Counted from the stretch's first letter, positions 23,401-36,796 are shown. The stretch is 64,000 nt of DNA from Trochalopteron elliotii (GCA_024734555.1 JANPWX010000076.1:1566689-1630688), one strand, 5' to 3'. Numbers and translations: made by a program. The notes: generated by a model not told the origin, from the sequence alone.

Positions 23401-26400
23401 AACACACTATATATATAAACTATCTATGGAAAAAAATATGGAAAACAGGAATTTTAGACTCATGTTCAAACATTTCTAGAACTAAAATAATCGTTTTCTT
23501 AGTAGGGATAACCATTGCAGTGGCTGGATTATTGTACCAAACCTTAGGCATCATTGAATGAAATTTCTCCAAATTCTTTGGAGGCACCAAGACCCAGAGT
23601 TTATGAATCTCGGCCTTAGAAGGCAAATACAGAAAAAATGTATGTCCTTGGCACGCATGGAATGGAGCTTTAAATATCTGAGCAAATTTAATGAAAAATT
23701 CAGACTTTAAGGACACTTAAATATTATGTTGGATTTAACCCCAGGTGCGTAAGTGGTGTCTGCATCCCACAGTGGATTCAGCTTTTATTGACTGTATTAT
23801 GAGTGGCAGATTCTAAAGAAGATAAAACAAATTCTTTCTAACTTAAAGATTCCAACATTGTAGAAGATATACATGAATGCATAATTATTAAATATTTGCT
23901 TGGCTGGGATCCATCTACATTTATAGTGTTTAGATACCATTCTGTATATGAAAGAGTGGTATTCATGATGCAGTGAATGTACTGATGAGAAAAATAATTT
24001 CAAATCAGAAACTTGTTGACTATACTGTCAGTTAAACTGTCAATGTGTATTGTTAAATATGACATTATAACTTATTTTTCTATAATACCTGCTAATATTA
24101 TTTCATGCTTACCAATGGAAGAAACTAAAATAGCTCATAATACCTGCCAAGGTAAAATACTGAATGGTAGAAAACCTATCTTGTGTCGAGTTATTCTGGC
24201 CAGCTCTTATTTCCTAATTAGTTTATTCATTTGGACTTTTGCTTTATTTAATCCTGACTCCTCATCTTTATAGGGTAACTGTGCACAAAATGAATCAATT
24301 TCAGCTGCTTTACTTATGTTCCTTGGAAAAACTTGAAATCCCTGCATAGATGGTCTTATACTGAATACATCACCTTGCTGGTATTTATATGCTTGAAAGA
24401 GTAATCTTTCAAACATATTAAATTTATGCTAAAGAAATGCAAGTGAAGTTTTCTTGTAATCAGTAAAACTCAGAACCTGAAGAGATATTTCATAATTTTA
24501 CTATCTAGAAAATGTATAAGATGTACCTAAGTACTGATAATTAAATTTTTACATTAAATTTACATTTACAGAACATTATATGCTCATGCATTTAACTGAA
24601 TGCCTTCTAGTTTTTCAAAAATATTCTTAAAAATAATCATTTAATAGGAAGTGTGAACACTGATATGTTACCATGGTTTTGACTTTTACAAATCAATAAT
24701 AATATACTGCAATTCAAGTAGGAGTATAGATAGTAGTCATATTGTACCCTCAGCTGGGTCACAAAATCAAGATTAATCTGTTCCTTGCAAGAATAATTTC
24801 ATGCAGTGAACCGGCTGCTTTGAATTTGTTTATGAACCAAAGACTGACCATCTTCTCTCCAGCTTTTGACATAATTCAGGAAACCTCATCACACATAACT
24901 CTTGACATTAGTTGTGAACAAAAGAGAAAAGCAAAGAAGTTCTATTATTTCAATAAGAAATAAAATGAATAAATCTTACTTTTACTACTAAACAATGCAT
25001 ATAGAGAGTTTTGGATTTTGAAAGATTTGTTAAAAATAACTGAGATTTGACAGAACAAATTTTTACTGCTACTCAATGACAGGAGTCCAAAATGAAAATA
25101 CGTGGGGTTCCAGGGATTTTTTAGATAAATAGGTTAATAGATATATCAGATATCTTATATTTTATGTCAATTAATTCACATACAAGAGAGGTGTCTGTGA
25201 TACTGCATATTTTTGATGGATCTCTGGCAAGAGTTTGATGTTTGAGTCCCTCTAAGATAAATAGCACATTCCAAGTTCATTTCCAGCATTGACATTTTGA
25301 GACACAACTGCAAACAAATTCCAGTTTCAACTAGAGTCAGTGACAACACTCCCACTGACAGGATTTCATCCTTCACACGTGTCTGTCTGGGCTAATCTTA
25401 GTTCCATAAAGTGGTAACAGCAAAGAAGTGGAAGCCTGTTTTCAGCCACATTTTGTCAATATTCTAATTTGCTGTTTTCTCAATTCTAGTAAATATATGA
25501 GAAATACAAAGAGGAGTCCAGCATAAAATTGTATGTCCCACCCCAGTCTAGTTGGAACTTCAACATGCTGCTGCTAGTCATTTGAATGATGGGTTACTTC
25601 ACAACACCTTTTGATTCACTGTGGAAGAACGAGGTAATGATGCAGAATCTAGCAGAGATGTAACAGACTGGTGACATCAATTTGCAGTATCTGGACTGCA
25701 AAAGCAGGCTTATTCTCCCTCTAGATCAAGGCAACGATGAGAATCAGACAAACATGGAAATAGCTGTGGAAAATAGCAAATGGAAAAAATGAAAGATATA
25801 TTATTTGCAACAAATTTTTTTCTCGTGATAAGGGAAAGACAAAGGGTAGAAGGTTTGGCCTGGCCAATCTGAAGGCAATCTGAAGGAAAAAAAAGACATA
25901 TTAATAAATATAAACAAACAAATAAATAAAATGTCTGGTTTAGCTATAAATAACTCTATGTGCAATTGTGCTCTTTGCAAGCTACAGGATGCTCTTTGTC
26001 AGCCACTGCTATTATAATATTAGAGACAAGAAGATCAGAAAAGTTTCAATAAGAGAGACAGCTGCCGCCCTAAAGAGATTCAGCCTTTTGGACATCAGCA
26101 AATAAAAAGCAGACATCTACAAATAAACAACCTGGTAAACAAGGCAGCACACTTTTCTACAAGAATTGTAGAAAAAAACCACTGAACCAGTAGAATAAGG
26201 AGAGAAATATCAAAAGTTGTACACAATAAAGAAAGAACTGAAAATTATTATTTTATGGATAACTTTATACTGGCAATTTGGGCTGTGCCTTATATTTCTC
26301 AAATGCCTGATCTAATAATTTATTCTAGAAAATACTGCTTTTCACCTATGAATTGCAGAGAACAACTTAGTTTTTTTCCAGAAATATTCTTTGTACCTGA

Positions 26401-27659
26401 CCTTGACAATTAATTATCAGGAGAGGAAGAAAAGCATACCTGCTGCTTTAATTTATCACTTTTTTCAAATATTGTCTCATTATATATTGCTTATTATTTT
26501 TTCCCCTGTAAATTCTCTATATTTTGTGGACATTTTCCTTGTATAATTATATTTACAGCAGAATGCAGTGTCCTCTGGATAATTTTTGCCAGAAATGCAA
26601 TGAAAATTCCTATGTATTTTTTTCCAGATTGGGATGTTTCTGAATCCATACTATGTAACAGAAGGCATCCATAAACTTTTTTATTTTTTTTTCCTAAAAA
26701 TTTTAGTCTACTTGTTGGAAAATGGGGAGGAAAAAATGCAAGCCATGATAAGTTTTACTATTTTCTTTTTCTTCGGTCTCAGTAATTCCCTAGGATGGTG
26801 ACAGTTATTTAAAAATCCAAAGTTATGGAGTTTTAGAGATTTATAAGAAAATTTATTACTTCAATATTTCACTCTTGGACTTTATCTGGAAGCTAAAATT
26901 TGACTTCTGTAAATGGTTGGTTTTACAAGATTCATAATCAATTTTAACTCTTTTGATAATATTGTGTTATGTTTTGATAACCAAACAGCAAAACCACAGC
27001 ATGAGCAACTCCTGTTTTTACTGAAATCAACAGACAGAAACCATAAATAACTGTTTGTGTCCTGCTGGTAATACCAATTAGCTAACATCATACAGACACT
27101 ACTGAAAACAAGCACAGGGTATTGTATAAAAGATTCAGAGGTTTGAGTTACACACAAAATATACAAGTTTGAATGTACCAATGACATAATTTTTTTCTTA
27201 CAGGCTTGTCAGGGTCAGCAAAATTTATAATGCTCAAAGGACATTCTATTAAGACTACTTCATATATTTATTTCTCTGTGCTCAGTAGCAACAGGAGACA
27301 TTCAATCCAGCATGCATTTCAAAAGCAGTCATTAGGACATCAAAGCTTAAATATAGTGGCAAACTGAGATACTCTGGCACAGTGCATCCAGGAAGTGAAA
27401 TTTCATCTCGAACAGCAGCTTAATATTCGCACATCACACAAACCACAAAGAGTATCTCAAACTGCTACTGAACTATGAAATGAAAGGAAAAGTTGGCAAG
27501 TGTGTTGGAAGATATTCTCTACACTTTTACAAGTTTGCTATCTTTTGTTCTGTAAGGAAAGTGAAAGATGGTCTAAATACCAGACCATCAGCTCAGTGCC
27601 TAGGAAACCTGGCTGTTTTCCTCCTCCATTTTCAGTTTGTAACTAAATCCCTGTCTTTG
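20457..27659. other. Long stretch of unique AT-rich noncoding DNA
   Basis: Seven kilobases without a recognised gene, RNA gene or transposon. Open frames reach about 105 codons and are low-complexity or anonymous. Minor simple repeats occur, including an A-rich AAAC/AAAT tract at about 25903-25931 and a 12-bp tandem duplication (CAATCTGAAGG type) at 25865-25886. This is the largest repeat-poor part of the window and so the best place to look for conserved noncoding elements by alignment to other birds. Confidence 0.55.
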
Positions 27660-27861
27660 CAGCTGCAAGGATTAAAACAGTAAGGTACTTTTCAAGACCT
27701 TAGAGTCCAGGTGTACAGAACTGCAGTGCTCACAAGAAAGAGAAGAAATTCAAGGAAAACTTAGTGGAACTCCTAAGAACTCGACAGGGGAGGAAAAACT
27801 CACCAGGAAAAAAGCCCCTGATATATGGTGATAACAGCTTACCTTCATATTCTTAATCAGA
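27660..27861. repeat. Duplicated 200-bp segment, copy A
   Basis: This segment runs from CAGCTGCAAGG to CTTCATATTCTTAATCAG and aligns along its whole length with copy B at 29192-29393, in the same orientation and with substitutions and small indels. Shared exact stretches include CTCCTAAGAACT and TTACCTTCATATTCTT. Similarity ends abruptly on both sides. On the minus strand both copies contain AATATGAAGGTAAG, a good match to a vertebrate 5' splice site; on the plus strand both start just after a pyrimidine-rich CAG. It could be a duplicated exon region, a local duplication, or an unrecognised old repeat. Confidence 0.75.
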
Positions 27862-29191
27862 ATCACTGCCAGAGGCAATATGTCTGAGCAAAACGAACAT
27901 AAATGCTGTGAATTTCTTAGACAGAAGATCTATTGTTTAATTTCTAATAAGTCAACCTCTGCTTTTTTGCTCTTCAAATCAATGTTTTATCACTTCCAGG
28001 AATTTGCTGGCAATAGATAATCTGTTACTCTGGTCAGGCTACAAATCTTGGGATTCATTCCGTACACGTCTTTCTAAGAGTCGTCCTACATATATAGTGG
28101 AATGTTCTGCACATTGACAGCTCTCTTGATGTTATATTCCACTCAAATCACCTCTGAAAACTCATTTCTACTTGGTGCTTTATATCCTGAAAATAACCAG
28201 CTAAAATCTGCAGTGATGGGAGGTAGCAATCTACAGAACTCACACAGAGGCTATGACCTACCACTGCTGCAGTCTTCAGGTGGGTTTCATTACCTGGATG
28301 TTTGGTTTCTTTCACACAGTGAGTTCTCCAGGCCAGGACACTTAAATTTGTGACTTGTGGTAACCAGGAGAAAATCAAAAGAGGAACAGATATCCTATGA
28401 CTGGAAATCAGTGTCAGTGTTCTGTTAAAATACAGATTAACCTTGTAACCAGGCAAGTTACAAGTACTGACTCTACCTCTCTTCTTTGGCTTTTAAATAA
28501 AGCTGGGAACAATATTTCCCCTCTCATCTTTCCCCTTCACTTGTACTTCTAGGGACAAGAACTGCTTCTTCTCTATTCCTCAAAATCACTTGTCAGAATC
28601 TTGTTGATATTATGTTTGGGACTTCTGCAGTGCATTATTTCATAAACAATCAACAAAAATGTCTTCAATAGTTCTCTTCCTGAGTAGTCAATTATTTAAC
28701 AGTTTTCTTCTTCAATTTTAGACTAAAGCATCTTGCTGTTCTTCACTCTCTTTCTTTTGCTCTGATTTAATTTTTAACCAGGATTTTAAACTGGGAAAGG
28801 CTTGTATATATATTGTATATATATTTAATTTTATGTATTTGCAAAAGATCAATGGAACTAGAGCGCATTCAAGTGATCAAGTAAAGGTTCAGCTTCTTGT
28901 CATAGACTGAAGGCAAACAGTGATGTAAGGCTGAAAGAGACACAGGTGTGTCCGATTCAAGAAAAAATTATCCATTTCTTATTGCCTGTAAAGGTGTTTA
29001 AATAGTACTCAAACTTACAACTAAGCAAACAGAAAATACTATGATATGAAAGAGAAAAGGTGTTTTTAGGCATTTAAAACTTTATAAATCAATATTTATC
29101 TTGAAAAAAATTCCGGAGAGCATCTCTATGAAATTAAGGTTCTGAGTTCAGCTCTTTGAAAAACATTCAGTGATTTATTTTAAGATTTTTT
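27862..29191. other. Unique DNA between the two duplicated segments
   Basis: AT-rich sequence with no gene or known element. A TA repeat lies at 28804-28826. There is no reverse transcriptase or transposase coding sequence that would make the flanking copies terminal repeats of one element. Confidence 0.6.
28804..28826 (+). repeat. TA-rich simple repeat
   Basis: Two short runs of alternating TA separated by TTG. Confidence 0.9.
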
Positions 29192-29393
29192 CAGCTGCAG
29201 GAATTAGAACTGTAAGGTACTATTCAAGACCTTTGAGCCCAGACAGTACAGAACAATAGAGCTCGTAAGAATGAGAGGAAATCCAAGCAAATCTTCATGA
29301 AACTCCTAAGAACTTAAAAGGAGGAGGAAAAAATCACCTGGACAAAAACATGATGCATGGTGACAGTGACTTACCTTCATATTCTTGATCAGA
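29192..29393. repeat. Duplicated 200-bp segment, copy B
   Basis: Partner of copy A, starting CAGCTGCAGGAATTAGAAC and ending TTCATATTCTTGATCAG, 1532 bp downstream in the same orientation. It conserves the minus-strand donor-like AATATGAAGGTAAG at 29370-29374 and the plus-strand CAG edge at 29192-29194. The level of divergence suggests an old event. Confidence 0.75.
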
Positions 29394-30581
29394 AACAATT
29401 ATTTAATTATTCCAAACCCAGTAAAGGTATTTCAGGCATCTAAATATTTCCAAGTAATGGACATAGAAGCACAATTTCTCTGGGGCTGGCAGCTCATTCA
29501 GAATCGTTTTGTTCTCTTTGTTGATATTTTCTCTGAGCATATTTGGCCACACTTCACTACATTTGCATATTAGTGAAGTGTGTGGCAATGGAATTACAAG
29601 GCAGAGAGCCATTACCATCCCCACTCTGGTGTGGGCTCAGGAACAACACGCAGATCTTCTCCCCTGTGGGAGATCTTTGCTTCTCACCACAATTTAAAAG
29701 ATTTGGGATGCCTTGCTGGTGTCAGCAGCTGCTCTGCCTTCTGATACCTTTCTGTCCTTTGTTCCCAAGGCATCCCTGTGGCTGGACCCATCAAGCAGGC
29801 AGCAGGTCCATCAAGCTGCTCTCCTGGCTCTTGCTGGAAGTGGTTATCTCAGGGGAGGAGAGACATATCTACCAACCAGCTAATGAAAAGGTGACACTAG
29901 AAAAGCCCTCTGATGCTGAGAATAATAAAGACAGAAAATATATTTGTGAACAGTCAAGTTCTTTGTGAAGGTAATTCAGTGGTTACCTTCACATAAATCA
30001 TGCAGAGAAGTAATTTCTACAGAAGGAGATAAACCCTCTTGTTTCCATTTGCTTAGTTTGACAGACTTCGTAAAAAATACATTATTCCAGAATGCAGAGC
30101 TGCTTAACATATTTCCAAATAAGAAAAAGAAAAATGTCAAAGAAGAATATTTAAACTATTTTTTGTTGATTTTATTTTTCTCATTTAGATTCTGAAACTA
30201 GCATTTATTCATGAGGTTAAAATTAAATGTTACACATATGGTTAAACACCATCCTGAACTAAGTCTTAGCTCTTCTCTTTTCTAGGAAGACTCGCCCAAA
30301 CTGGTGTTTATAACTGCTGTTTATAACTGTAAGCAAATTCACAGCTTTCTGTAGCTGTTATCATTAGCGTGAAATGTAATTATGAATCTATCGTATTTAC
30401 TCCAGCTCTATTGCCCTCTTTTTTAAATAAAAAGCAGTGTTCATTCTATTTAGTGACTTGGAGTCTGAATTCTGTCCTCTACTATACTGATGCAATAGCA
30501 TGAAATAGTAGAATAATTGAGTCTATCTACACTGTAAAAAGTGGGTGAGCCTTTCCAAAGCTCAGCACAGCTCCATATTAC
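29394..30581. other. Noncoding DNA with a GC-richer patch
   Basis: A patch at about 29581-29830 is richer in G and C than its flanks and opens with TGTGGCAATGG, which could be an LTR start, but I find no matching CA end with a duplication. A 141-codon frame at 29543-29968 covers it and shows no known domain. The remainder is ordinary AT-rich sequence. Confidence 0.45.
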
Positions 30582-30715
30582 CACAGAATATTCTGAGTTG
30601 GAAGGCACCCATAAGGATCATTGAATCCAACTCTTAAGTGACCAGCCCATACAAGGATCAAACCCACAACCTTGGCATAATTAGGATCATGCTCCAGCCA
30701 TCTGAACCAATCTCA
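30582..30715 (-). mobile_element. tRNA-Ile-derived SINE with CR1-like tail (TguSINE1-like)
   Basis: Read on the minus strand, 30715 down to 30643 matches a decayed isoleucine tRNA: the plus strand shows CCCATACAAGGATCAAACCC (complement of the T arm and B box) and CTTGGCATAATTAGGATCAT (complement of the anticodon arm with anticodon region AAT). The rest, 30642 down to 30582, resembles the 3' end of CR1, with the plus strand reading CACAGAATATTCTGAGTTGG and AAGGATCATTGAATCCAACT. A tRNA-Ile head joined to a CR1-type tail is the structure known for the zebra finch SINE mobilised by CR1. The tRNA part is too mutated to be a functional gene. Confidence 0.85.
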
Positions 30716-33700
30716 GTGCTGTTTACCAGCTTGGCCAGCACCCACACACCTCTGTCTTTGGTGTCTGTGGAGGTGCAGCCCACAAGTGCACAGCAGATGG
30801 AGATGGCAGCACGTGTGTGCCCTGTAGCAGACCTGGCACGTGGCAGGGCTGTGGGAGACACTGGCTCTAGCTGCAGTTCTCTGGTGGGACTTGCTGGTGT
30901 GCTGTCAGGGCCAGGAACACACCAGGACTCAACGTCCCTAGACTCTGGCAGACAGAAGTTTGTACACGTGCTCTGATGAAATCACTCCTTCGCTGCAGGT
31001 TGGACAGGTGTTGATAGACAGGATGAACATAAGGAGGACCCAGACTAATTGCCATTCAGTAAAGAAACTTTCATCATGTCCCATCAGTCTAAATCCTAGA
31101 GAGAAGAAGAAATTCATGGCTGAGGCAGCAAACATTCCATTGACTGGGTTACACTAGTGTATTCAACCCCATATTTTAGTTGAATTCAACATTATGACTC
31201 TTTAATAAATCCCCCCATTTTTCTTACCAATCTTCACAGGAAAATAGAACTTTAAAATACTATGAGGCACTAGCAAAAGGGATTTTAACAAAGTTTTAAG
31301 AGTATAAGCTGCTAAAATTAGGTTACATTGCAAAGATTATTTCAATTGTGTTTCTATGTTAATTACTATTACCACAAAAAGCTGTTTGTGGCTTATCTAT
31401 CTTTGAATTAGGCTTTTTTCTACTATTATTATGTTTGTCTACAGATTAAAAAAAAATATTTTTTACTCTGGTCCTGAACATGTTGCTGGAATTCAGTAGG
31501 CCTATACATGAGGAAAGTGTTTCCAGGATCAAGCATCTCTTCTGTAAAAGCTGGCTCTGTTTTTGGAATGGAACATGGCATGGAACTAAAATGAAATCCT
31601 AATTAAGAAAATGCTGCAGAATGTAGAACATAATGATGACTCATTTTCTTAGTTTTGGTTGCAAGAATAGACTAATTGTAAAATAATTTGTACATTCAGA
31701 AAAAAAGTCTTCCTTTGTTTATAAAGCCATGTGATTTTACTTCTCTTTTTTTGTACTGTATTAGAAAAATATTAGCGTACTTTAATCTTGTTTTTATCCT
31801 TTTTGAACAAAATGGCTTTTATGCATATTACCTTTTGTCGTCACACACTAACGCTTGTAGATGCTCAACGGTTACTGAATTCTTATTGCTGACTTCCCAT
31901 TTAGTGTTTCCGTTGCTATTGGTCCTTAGTTTTTTAGTATTTCCTGATTAGTGATTTGATGACATATTTATGTATTTTTCATCTTACAAAATTGAATTTT
32001 GTGCTATGTGAGGGTGCCTGTGCAAGAAAATATACCAAATTTTGCTTCTACTTTTCAGAAAAAATAATGTATTTCGATCCAGAAAATACTGCTGAGAACT
32101 GAAGCCTTTCCTACAGTCAACAGAACCAACAGGTCTCTCTGCAATTACTGTATCACAAAGAGAGATTTAACTGACTGTGGTATGAGTGCCTTGATTTCCC
32201 CAGACCTTCTAAAAACAGCATTAAAACCAATGTTATTGTAGCAATGAACTGTTTCACTGCTGATGTTATTTCTTGACCACACAACTCTAAAACCCAGTAA
32301 TACAAACTTAAAAAAAATATAAGTCTCTTGGAGGCTTTTTGCTGAAGTAGTTACTGGGCATTCTGGAATAGCTATTCAGCAGATGTGTGTACCCATAAAA
32401 GCTGAAGTAAATTAATTGGGAACATGAGGATATATTTCTCACTCTGAGTGTAAACAACTGTAACTTCATCTTTTGTTGCACATTTTGTGTCTCAGAAAAT
32501 GACTCTTCTTTTTTTTATTCCCTATAAAACATAAGCAACTCTTTCTTCAAAGATACTCTTTGATTTTAGTTTTGATTTTGATTTTTTGTTTTGTGAAAAC
32601 ACTATACAAAGATGATTTTTGCCCCACAAATCAGAAATTACGAATTTGAAAGTATGAAATAATGTACAGAGACAGACAAGGAACTAAAATCTGAGGAAAC
32701 TAAGAAGCTTTAGAACTTTACATAGTAGTAATGTACGCAGGTATAATGAAAATCCTTCATTTATTATTCCAAAAAGAGAAGTGTAAGGGACTGTTAAAAG
32801 AAAGCAGGAAAGTTTTTTTGTTAAGTATTGTGAGGGAGTTCGTTTTAAGCACTGGGGAAGAAGGAAGGAAGATATTTTGGAAAAGAATTGTTTGAAAAAT
32901 GAGACTGGTGAAAGACTCAGGGACAGGGCTGACATCTTCATGGTGAATGTGAAATGATAGATAGGAGAAGCAAGATCATGGAAGACCCTGAAAATGAAAA
33001 AGCCTTTTATATTTTACATTATAAAACAGAAAGAATGAGTGAAGCAATATACTGCAAGAAGTGATATGGTCAAAATGAAGACTAACAATAGTCTTTGCAT
33101 CACTGTTCTGAATAGATATGAAAAGTACTGGGCTTTTGGGAAATCAGAGAGACTTGAAGTATTAAAGTTTTTGCTTAGTGACTGAATCTTCCAGAATTGT
33201 TCAGTGCAATATACAAGAGGATATCTAAGGAGATTTTCTTTTTAAAAATGAACCCTCTATTACAGTCCCAGGAGCTCTACTGAGAACAGAAAAGAAGGTA
33301 ACAGACATGAGTAGGGGTAAAGAGAAAAATCTGTTTTATCTGTTCTCATCTCTGAGCATTGCTAAGAAACATATCAAATAAAATCTTGGCATGCAGGGAG
33401 GTGTTCAGAATAGAATAATTTTGAGAATTATCCACATATAGGTGCTAACTCAATACAAGTGCTAACAAATACAGCTTTGGCCCTAAAGTGTTGTCTACTG
33501 ACTTGGTTGCAAATCACCATGAAGTTCTCAACACACTTTTCCTCATCCTGGGTTCTTCCTTCTTGCTCTCCAGCTGCACCTGAAGTGAAATTCAGCTGTA
33601 TGTAAAATGTCAGACAATTTAAGCCACCTTGGGTATTAAGAGAGGAGTCTACAGAGCGCTTGGACTTTCAGCTAGTCTAGATTAAAAGGAAAAAAATAAC

Positions 33701-36060
33701 TTTTCCTTTTTTCTGAACAGACTGCTCCTTCTGGTATTTTGCCAAATGCAATGGATGCATTTCTTATGTTATTGAAAGGAATATACATAGGGTCTTAAAT
33801 GCATACAGACAAGATCTTTTCACTCTTTGCCATTAAAGTAAAAATCTCCTAAAGTTTTAAACAATTATTTCATTGGTGCAATGATTTCAAGTGGATAATA
33901 AACCACCTGTGAGAAGACCTCTGCTTGCCTAGTCCTAGTTTTTCGTGTCACTACCCCTTCACATTCTGGACTCTGCATTTCCTATAAAAACATATTGTAG
34001 AGATCAAAGTTAACCCCACTTCTAGCAGGAGACACAACACAATAAGGTAAAGACACCACTTTCCCCTGAGCAGAAGTTCAGCACAAGCACTGGAAAAGTT
34101 TGATTGATTTATCTGAACTCTGGTTGTCTTGCAAGAGATCAGATTGGCACTCAAAGCTGCAGCTGAGTAAAACTGTGTATTGTGGTTTCAGGAAGTCTTC
34201 CAATAGCAAAATATTTTTCATGATTTACCAAGGATCAAATTTTGCCAACTCCCAGAAGAAACTTCTGTGAAACTGTGACATCAAGTACCTATTGGCAACC
34301 ACATAGGCTTTAAAAAGGTTAGAAACTACTGTGGATGAAGGTCTACCTTGCTTCATAAAAACTTTTTTTTTGATAGCCTGAAAGTGTCTTTGCTAAGAAG
34401 CTTTTCTAGCCAACTTAAGCCAGGAACACTTGACATCAGACATTACAGTGTGCCACAACAGAGCATGAGCCAGTGTATCAACAAGGGTGCTGGATCCTTT
34501 GGAGTCCCAGCCCTTCCAGAGAAAATGGATGTTTTGCCCAGACAAGATGTCTTTGATTGCACAGGTGTTCATGCAGCTGTAGAAAGTTTCTTCTCTCTAT
34601 GCCACATCAAGATCATAGATTCCCTCTGGTCTTTCCTTAGGACACAGAGCATTTCTATTTATTTCACTTTCCCTTATTCACCACAATCACTGATGATTAT
34701 ATTCTGCATTAAAATATGAAATCACTTAAAGTACAAATTTCTGAAAGGACAAATCAGTAGCATGATATCAGTCAATGAGCTGGCATGTATTTGCATGAAA
34801 GAAGAATTTGATGTACTTGTTATACCTCCTGAGCCAAACTGTTCTCATAGGTTTACATGGGTTAATTCCACATTGGTGATTAGGTAAATCCTTATTAATC
34901 CATGTGTTTGCAATAGCTGATATTTGGGGATTTTAAGACATTTCTACACTTGCTCTTTGAGTTTACCATGTAAGAGAAATATAAAAGGGGAAAAAAATAA
35001 GGTTGATTTAAAAACCTAGCAATATTAGAAATTCCTGGAACACAGTGACATTTAAAAGCATTATTAAATATTGAACACTTTAAAAATGCATCCTTCATTA
35101 ACTTTAAGCAGAGTATGACGCTGCCAATTTAGGATGGAAGGTGTGAAATAGAAAGGAATTTAATACCAAGTGAAGGAGGAAGGCAAAAAGAAACCTGCCC
35201 ATCTCTGCTTACCATGGAAGTGTTTTTCTCACCTTCATTCCACTCTCCTTTTCCCCTGAGTGATCAGAAAGAGCATGTGTGTGTGTCAAATCATCCTAGT
35301 TTCAGTTTTCTTTGCCTGTTCTTTTCCTCTGTCCATTTTGCTGGTCGTCATAGTTACAGTGCCCTCCGTCGTCCTCGTCTTTCAGGGTCTTGCAAGGATT
35401 TTTTAAGCTTTCCCTTGTAACAGCACTTTGCAATGCCAGCTTTTCTAATTCTTTAACTGTTACTTTATTTCTTAACCTATTATTCCACCGGTCTTCCCCT
35501 TTTCTGTGCTGTGTCCTGATACTCAGAGCTGGGTGGAAGTGCTCGGCTTTCATCTTCACCCCAGTATCAGTTTCTTTCTGATAAGACTTCTCACCTTTAA
35601 TCTTTCCCTTCTTAACCTTTGAGTATTATTATACTTTGGCCTTGTCTTTGGCTAGTTTAAAGTAACCTTTTTATATCTCTTTTAGAATAAGTTAAACTAT
35701 ACAGTCAGGAGTGTAGTAGATCAGGCAGATTTTGCCTACTTTATTTCATTTTGTTTAATTTCAGTTCCTTCCTCTGACTTCTGGTTATGAAGGAGTCTGA
35801 CCAAGACATCTTCTGCTGTACTAGACAGGGCCAAGGTCAACCTTAAAACCACAGAAATATGAGATGGCCCTTGGCTTCTCCTCACCACTTAATAGGCTAT
35901 AGCAGAGGGGCTCCTATCATTTCTCCCAGTCAGCCTACTATTCCTGCAACTGCTGCTGTAAAGGGACTAATCACAGGCAGGGAAAAATAAGAAGAGTGCT
36001 AAGAGCCCATGAAAATCTCATGATGCTCAAGAGGCCGGTGAAGGGTTTGGCATGTGGATC
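30716..36060. other. Noncoding DNA, GC-richer at its left end
   Basis: Positions 30716-30960 are GC-richer and unrecognised, possibly an older repeat next to the SINE. The remainder is AT-rich. Open frames at 34348-34719 (123 codons) and 35214-35581 have no recognised domain. No RNA gene or transposon is supported. Confidence 0.5.
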
Positions 36061-36796
36061 AGAGCAACTCCAAGTACAGCACAGGCTGGGTGGAGAACAG
36101 ATTGAGAGTAGCCCTCAGAAGGATTTGGGGGTGTTGATTAATGAGAGGCTGGACATGACCCAGTAATGTGCACTCCCAGCCCAGAGGGTCAGTTCTCCTG
36201 GTCTGCACCAAAAGCAGCACCGTCAGCGGGTCAGGGAGGGGATCCTGCCTCTCTGCTCTGCTCTGGTGAGACCCCACCAGCTGTGCTGCATCCTGCTCTG
36301 GAGCCCTCAATACAAAAAGAATTTGGGCCCATTGGAGTGAGTCCAGAGGAGGCCACAAAGGTGATGCAAGGCCTGGATTACCTCTCCTATGGAGGCAGGC
36401 TGAGAGAGCTGAGGTTGTTCAGCTGAGGGAAGAGAAGGTTTCACCTTATAGCCCCTTACAGTACCTGAAGAGGGCCTATAAGAAACCTGAAAGGGACTCT
36501 TTAAAAGGGTGTGTAGTTATAGAAAAAGGGGGAATAGCCTTAAATTGAAAGATAGTAGGTTTAGAACAGGAACAGGAACGAAGAACTGGAACAGGTTGCC
36601 CAGAGAAGTTGTGGATGCCCCATTTCTGGAAGTGTTCCAGGCTAGGTTGGATGGGGCTTTGAGCAGCCCAGTCTGGGGGAAGGTGTCCCTACCCATGGCA
36701 TGGGGATTGGAATTAGAAGATCTTTAATGTCCCTTCCAATGCACAACATTCTGTGGTTCCATGATTCTATGAATCTATGATTTTGTGATTCTATGT
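36061..36796 (+). mobile_element. CR1 LINE, 5'-truncated, intact 3' tail
   Basis: The best plus-strand CR1 of the window. It covers the last part of ORF2 and the 3' UTR: landmarks include GGTGAGACCCCACCAGCTGT, GAGGCAGGCTGAGAGAGCTG and CTTCCAATGCACAACATTC. Frame 36509-36727 encodes NWNRLPREVVDAPFLEVFQA, the typical end of CR1 ORF2. The 3' end is the family's octamer-like tail, GATTCTATGAATCTATG with further units to 36795. Stops and indels break the reading frame, and the segment around 36430 appears shortened. It belongs to the same broad subfamily as the fragments at 10478 and 50267. Confidence 0.95.
36753..36795 (+). repeat. CR1 3' tail octamer repeat
   Basis: Imperfect copies of ATTCTATG, the short direct repeat that ends CR1 elements and is thought to guide their target-primed reverse transcription. 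Confidence 0.9.

Noticed and set aside
27660..29393. The two 200-bp copies as LTRs of a small element
   Set aside because: They lack TG...CA ends and flanking duplications, and the 1.3 kb between has no element coding or primer-binding-like sequence.
30643..30715. Possible tRNA-Ile gene on the minus strand
   Set aside because: The match is degraded in the arms and continues into a CR1-like tail, so it is a SINE head and not a functional tRNA gene.
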